A stretch of 64,000 nucleotides of DNA from Nitrincola alkalisediminis (GTDB lineage Bacteria; Pseudomonadota; Gammaproteobacteria; Pseudomonadales; Balneatricaceae), in NCBI RefSeq assembly GCF_009821115.1, contig NZ_VYTY01000001.1, forward strand, positions 186,001-250,000, given 5' to 3'. The notes beneath the pieces were generated by a model, which saw only the letters and a list, made by a program, of their open reading frames with translations, did no database searches and was not told the DNA's origin. Below are positions 62,761 through 64,000 of the stretch, in pieces (position 1 is the stretch's first letter; every line of letters begins with the position of its first letter). The position numbers and the translations under genes were made by a program.

Positions 62761-64000
62761 TTACTGCCTAGGGTTACTAACACGACCATTGTTTTGCGCT
62801 GTGTGGCGTAAATTTAAATCAATAAAGTCAATAGTGATCTCGGCTGATTCAATTAATGCAGACTCTGATTCAGGATTTATGATCCGGCCCTGACTGTCTT
62901 TCGGTAGCAGGTCGTCAAGCTCCGACAACACTTTGATGGGTGGTTCACCTTTCGCCATGCGACGCTGATTTTCAGTCGTAATCTGCCATTGCTCAATTTC
63001 ATCTCGCTGCTCTCTTACACGTGAAATGTTAAGAGGGACTTTTGTTTGATCACGCTGCTCTTTGCTGCGTTCAACATGACGACGCATGAAGATGAAATCT
63101 GGATTGAGCTCTGATCTGACAAGATGCAAATGGCTCAATTCACTGATGTAGGGTGTCAAACTGGGAAAACGACCGTATCTCACCGGGTTGACGGTGTCCC
63201 AAGGCAACGCTCCTTCAAGAGCACTTTCACCGATTTGGCTTTCGTCAAAGAGGGTAGGGAACTCAATATCTGGAACAACCCCTTTGTTTTGTGTGCTCTC
63301 GCCTGAAATTCGATAGAATTTTGCATGCGTTAACTTAAGTTGGCCGTGATCAAGCGGCAGCAGGGTTTGAACCGTGCCTTTACCAAAGGTACGACCTCCG
63401 ACAATGATGCCTCGGTTGTAATCTTGAATGGCTCCGGCAAAGATTTCAGACGCAGAGGCGCTCAATCGATTCACCATGACCGTTAACGGACCACTCCATG
63501 CTACTTTAGGATCAAAGTCACCTAGAATATCCACTCGCCCATTTGCATCTCGAATTTGCACAGTGGGGCCGCGAGTTATAAACAATCCTGTTAGCTCGTT
63601 CGCCTCTCTAAGAGAGCCACCACCATTGTTGCGGAGATCGATGATTAACGCATCGATGTCGTCTTCTTGTTTAAGTTGTGCGATCAGGCGTTCAACATCA
63701 CGGGTCGTACTTTTGTACTCAGGGTCACCGGCTTGCATCGCGGCAAAGTCAATGTAAAAAGCGGGTATTTCGATAACCCCGACCTTAAATGTCTGATTAT
63801 TGCGATCTATTTCAAGCACTTTTTTCTGAGCGGCTTGTTCTTCGAGGCGAACCTTGTCGCGAATAATGGTGACGACTCGGCGTGCGGTACGATCGATGGA
63901 ATCAGCGGGTATGATTTGCAAACGAACCGTGCTCGATTGAGGGCCACGAATAAGTTTAACAACATCGTCCAAACGCCAGCCTACAACATCCTCAATGGGG
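62761..64000 (-). CDS. prc: Carboxy-terminal processing protease Prc/Tsp (partial, 5' end outside window)
   Basis: This is the C-terminal about 413 residues of a periplasmic S41 protease that degrades tail-tagged and misfolded proteins. The frame runs through the window edge; the first visible residues (IEDVVGWRLDDVVKLIRGP) are the end of the PDZ domain. The catalytic Ser is in SASASEIFAGA and the catalytic Lys in TFGKGTVQ. The long C-terminal DUF3340-type region of Tsp is present. The unknown coiled-coil gene follows 5 bases after the stop. Confidence 0.95.
   Translation of the reverse strand, partial: PIEDVVGWRLDDVVKLIRGPQSSTVRLQIIPADSIDRTARRVVTIIRDKVRLEEQAAQKKVLEIDRNNQTFKVGVIEIPAFYIDFAAMQAGDPEYKSTTRDVERLIAQLKQEDDIDALIIDLRNNGGGSLREANELTGLFITRGPTVQIRDANGRVDILGDFDPKVAWSGPLTVMVNRLSASASEIFAGAIQDYNRGIIVGGRTFGKGTVQTLLPLDHGQLKLTHAKFYRISGESTQNKGVVPDIEFPTLFDESQIGESALEGALPWDTVNPVRYGRFPSLTPYISELSHLHLVRSELNPDFIFMRRHVERSKEQRDQTKVPLNISRVREQRDEIEQWQITTENQRRMAKGEPPIKVLSELDDLLPKDSQGRIINPESESALIESAEITIDFIDLNLRHTAQNNGRVSNPRQ

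Overview
The window reads as chromosomal DNA of a marine-type gammaproteobacterium. The best fit is the Oceanospirillales and relatives; the genus cannot be fixed from sequence alone. Supporting signs are a gammaproteobacterial 4.5S SRP RNA gene, FtsZ ending in the usual DIPAFLRRQAD-like tail, the block dnaX-ybaB-recR-rnd-ycgL-ycgN, a ydbH-ynbE-ydbL envelope set, a TAXI-type TRAP transporter, an NhaD sodium/proton antiporter and a HiPIP. Gene density is high. No insertion sequence, prophage, CRISPR array or tRNA gene was recognised.

Layout. 0-9.4 kb: acetyltransferase, SDR, a DnaQ-like/GIY-YIG fusion, a membrane diguanylate cyclase, HiPIP, a Bcr/CflA drug exporter, an AI-2E-type membrane protein and an MFS protein with an acidic tail. 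9.4-15.2 kb: a lone gcvP, then a cupredoxin-like secreted protein paired with a membrane class III nucleotide cyclase. 15.3-22.4 kb: ogt and an Ada-AlkA fusion (alkylation repair), a lytic transglycosylase, a DUF4862 protein, a SulP transporter and an alpha/beta hydrolase. 22.4-27.4 kb, minus strand: a tightly packed run of O-methyltransferase, ydbH, ynbE, ydbL, dsbB and DUF1853. 27.5-31.7 kb: a small membrane protein, then ftsA-ftsZ standing outside any visible dcw cluster. These are preceded by a 445-bp AT-rich leader with a long palindrome and an attenuator-like arrangement, and followed by a strong terminator and an RluA-type pseudouridine synthase.

31.8-39.2 kb: a DctB/DctD-like two-component system, a sigma-54 promoter, TAXI substrate-binding protein, fused TRAP permease and TauE/SafE exporter, which together look like one regulated uptake/export module. 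39.2-43.2 kb: Lrp regulator, ridA and alr (a dad-like locus without dadA), a two-receiver regulator whose first receiver is degenerate, DUF2058, and ffs. 43.3-46.1 kb, minus strand: a ynbA / acyltransferase / ynbB phospholipid-type operon, then a TetR repressor. 46.1-48.3 kb: a divergent TrpB-TrpA pair facing the TetR gene across a perfect operator palindrome.

48.3-64 kb: a cytochrome P450-acyltransferase operon, eutBC without a microcompartment operon, nhaD with a structured leader, the dnaX-ybaB-recR-rnd-ycgL-ycgN block, rpsA, an unrecognised membrane-anchored coiled-coil protein and the 3' part of a Prc/Tsp protease cut by the window edge. dnaX carries an A-AAA-AAG slippery heptamer in the frame used by E. 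coli, with an immediate -1 stop, so it probably makes both tau and gamma.

No single large unknown system stands out. The observations most worth checking are the ftsAZ leader, the dnaX frameshift site, the degenerate DnaQ/GIY-YIG fusion, the TetR-controlled TrpBA pair, the cupredoxin-cyclase pair, the sigma-54 TAXI-TRAP/TauE module and the P450-acyltransferase operon.
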